Shown here piece by piece: positions 63,479-64,000 of a stretch of DNA of 64,000 nucleotides. This DNA is from Streptomyces sp. yr375. GTDB taxonomy: Bacteria; Actinomycetota; Actinomycetes; Streptomycetales; Streptomycetaceae. The translations under genes and the position numbers were made by a program. Each line of letters starts with the position of its first letter. The first letter of the stretch is position 1. The notes beneath the pieces are model-generated. The model saw only the letters and a list, made by a program, of their open reading frames with translations, searched no databases and was not told the DNA's origin. The DNA is taken from positions 186,001 through 250,000 of the forward strand of contig NZ_FOFF01000001.1 in NCBI RefSeq assembly GCF_900110755.1, in the 5' to 3' direction.

Positions 63479-64000
63479 ATGAGCATGGAGACCACCGCCT
63501 GGATGCAGTTGCACAGCGTCCTGAACGCCCAGCAGGAACGCCGCCCCTTCGACCGCGAGACCCTGCGCCGCATCGGCGCGTTCGCCCGCCCGCACCGCCG
63601 CCGTATCGCGCTGTTCGTCGTGCTCGGGGTGGCCACCGCGCTGCTCGCCGTCGCCACCCCCGTCCTCGCCGGGCGGGTCGTCGACGCGATCGTGTCGCAC
63701 GGCGACGAAAACACCGTCGTCGAGCTGGCCCTGCTCATCGCGCTCATCGCGGTGCTGGAGGCGACGCTCGGCATCCTGGGCAGGAGGCTCTCGTCGACGC
63801 TCGGGGAGGGACTCATCCTCGATCTGCGCACGGCCGTGTTCGATCATGTGCAGCGGATGCCGGTCGCGTTCTTCACACGCACCCGTACGGGAGCGCTCGT
63901 CTCCCGACTCAACAACGACGTGATCGGCGCCCAGCGTGCCTTCAGCAACACCCTCTCCGGCGTGGTGTCCAACCTGGTCACCCTGGTGCTCACCCTCGTC
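63479..64000 (+). CDS. ABC exporter, transmembrane-ATPase type (5' part only)
   Basis: 174 codons remain in the window with no stop. It starts ATG 63479 with no ribosome site. It shows the first transmembrane domain of an ABC exporter (RRIALFVVLGVATALLAVATPVLAGRVVDAIV) and the coupling-helix region DLRTAVFDHVQRMPVAFFTRTRTGALVSRLNNDV. The ATPase domain lies beyond the window. In S. coelicolor an ABC transporter in the neighbourhood of icd (SCO7000) is a known SoxR target induced by redox-active pigments, and this gene looks equivalent. Confidence 0.92.
   Translation, partial: MSMETTAWMQLHSVLNAQQERRPFDRETLRRIGAFARPHRRRIALFVVLGVATALLAVATPVLAGRVVDAIVSHGDENTVVELALLIALIAVLEATLGILGRRLSSTLGEGLILDLRTAVFDHVQRMPVAFFTRTRTGALVSRLNNDVIGAQRAFSNTLSGVVSNLVTLVLTLV

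Overview
The window is high-GC DNA with strong third-position G/C bias, GTG and TTG starts, GGAGG ribosome sites and a gene set (EccC-type secretion ATPase, BldD-era regulators such as SpoIIE/HATPase proteins, LAL regulator, monomeric NADP isocitrate dehydrogenase) that points to a Streptomyces chromosome. No rRNA, tRNA, CRISPR array, transposase or phage gene was seen.

Layout. (1) 1-18.5 kb: a type VII secretion (T7SS) locus. A giant minus-strand gene (over 3160 codons, still open at the window edge) encodes a protein with a T7SS-type N-terminus, hydrophobic segments and two ADP-ribosyltransferase (ART) domains. Divergent from it are a WXG-like/coiled-coil protein, a small WXG100-like protein, an ECF sigma factor, a membrane protein and a three-ATPase EccC/FtsK protein. 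(2) 18.5-21.3 kb: a TetR regulator and a divergent class II aldolase plus PfkB kinase operon, separated by a perfect inverted repeat. (3) 21.3-34.3 kb: a catabolic cluster for an aromatic or related acid: cupin, P450, ferredoxin, ferredoxin reductase, acyl-CoA ligase, dehydrogenase, acyl-CoA dehydrogenase and 3-hydroxyacyl-CoA dehydrogenase in one direction, a MarR regulator with FAH-family and carboxymuconolactone-decarboxylase-family enzymes, and a divergent extradiol dioxygenase plus PaaZ-type aldehyde dehydrogenase. Two related 20-bp motifs mark the likely MarR-controlled promoters. (4) 34.4-51.6 kb: DoxX; a trypsin-NACHT-leucine-rich protein coupled to a trypco2 protein; two sulfur/redox units, each behind a cysteine-type leader peptide; a metzincin protease; a LuxR/LAL regulator; and a CHAT protease divergent from a subtilase, sigma factor and small-protein operon. 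Four different protease types within 15 kb, one on an NLR-like platform, suggest a conflict or defence neighbourhood. (5) 51.6-55.7 kb: a minus-strand operon PAS/GAF/SpoIIE/HATPase - 37-aa peptide - zinc dehydrogenase - ABM monooxygenase, with the peptide stop overlapping the dehydrogenase start. (6) 55.8-64 kb: N-formylglutamate amidohydrolase family, isocitrate dehydrogenase, secreted M1 peptidase, MscS channel, LPG-synthase-like membrane protein, and a partial ABC exporter behind a textbook SoxR box in a 19-bp-spacer promoter.

Best candidates for unusual biology are the giant two-ART T7SS protein, the trypsin-NACHT/trypco2 pair, the CHAT/subtilase/sigma cassette and the peptide-coupled dehydrogenase operon. 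Functions are read from motifs and context only; no database search was run.
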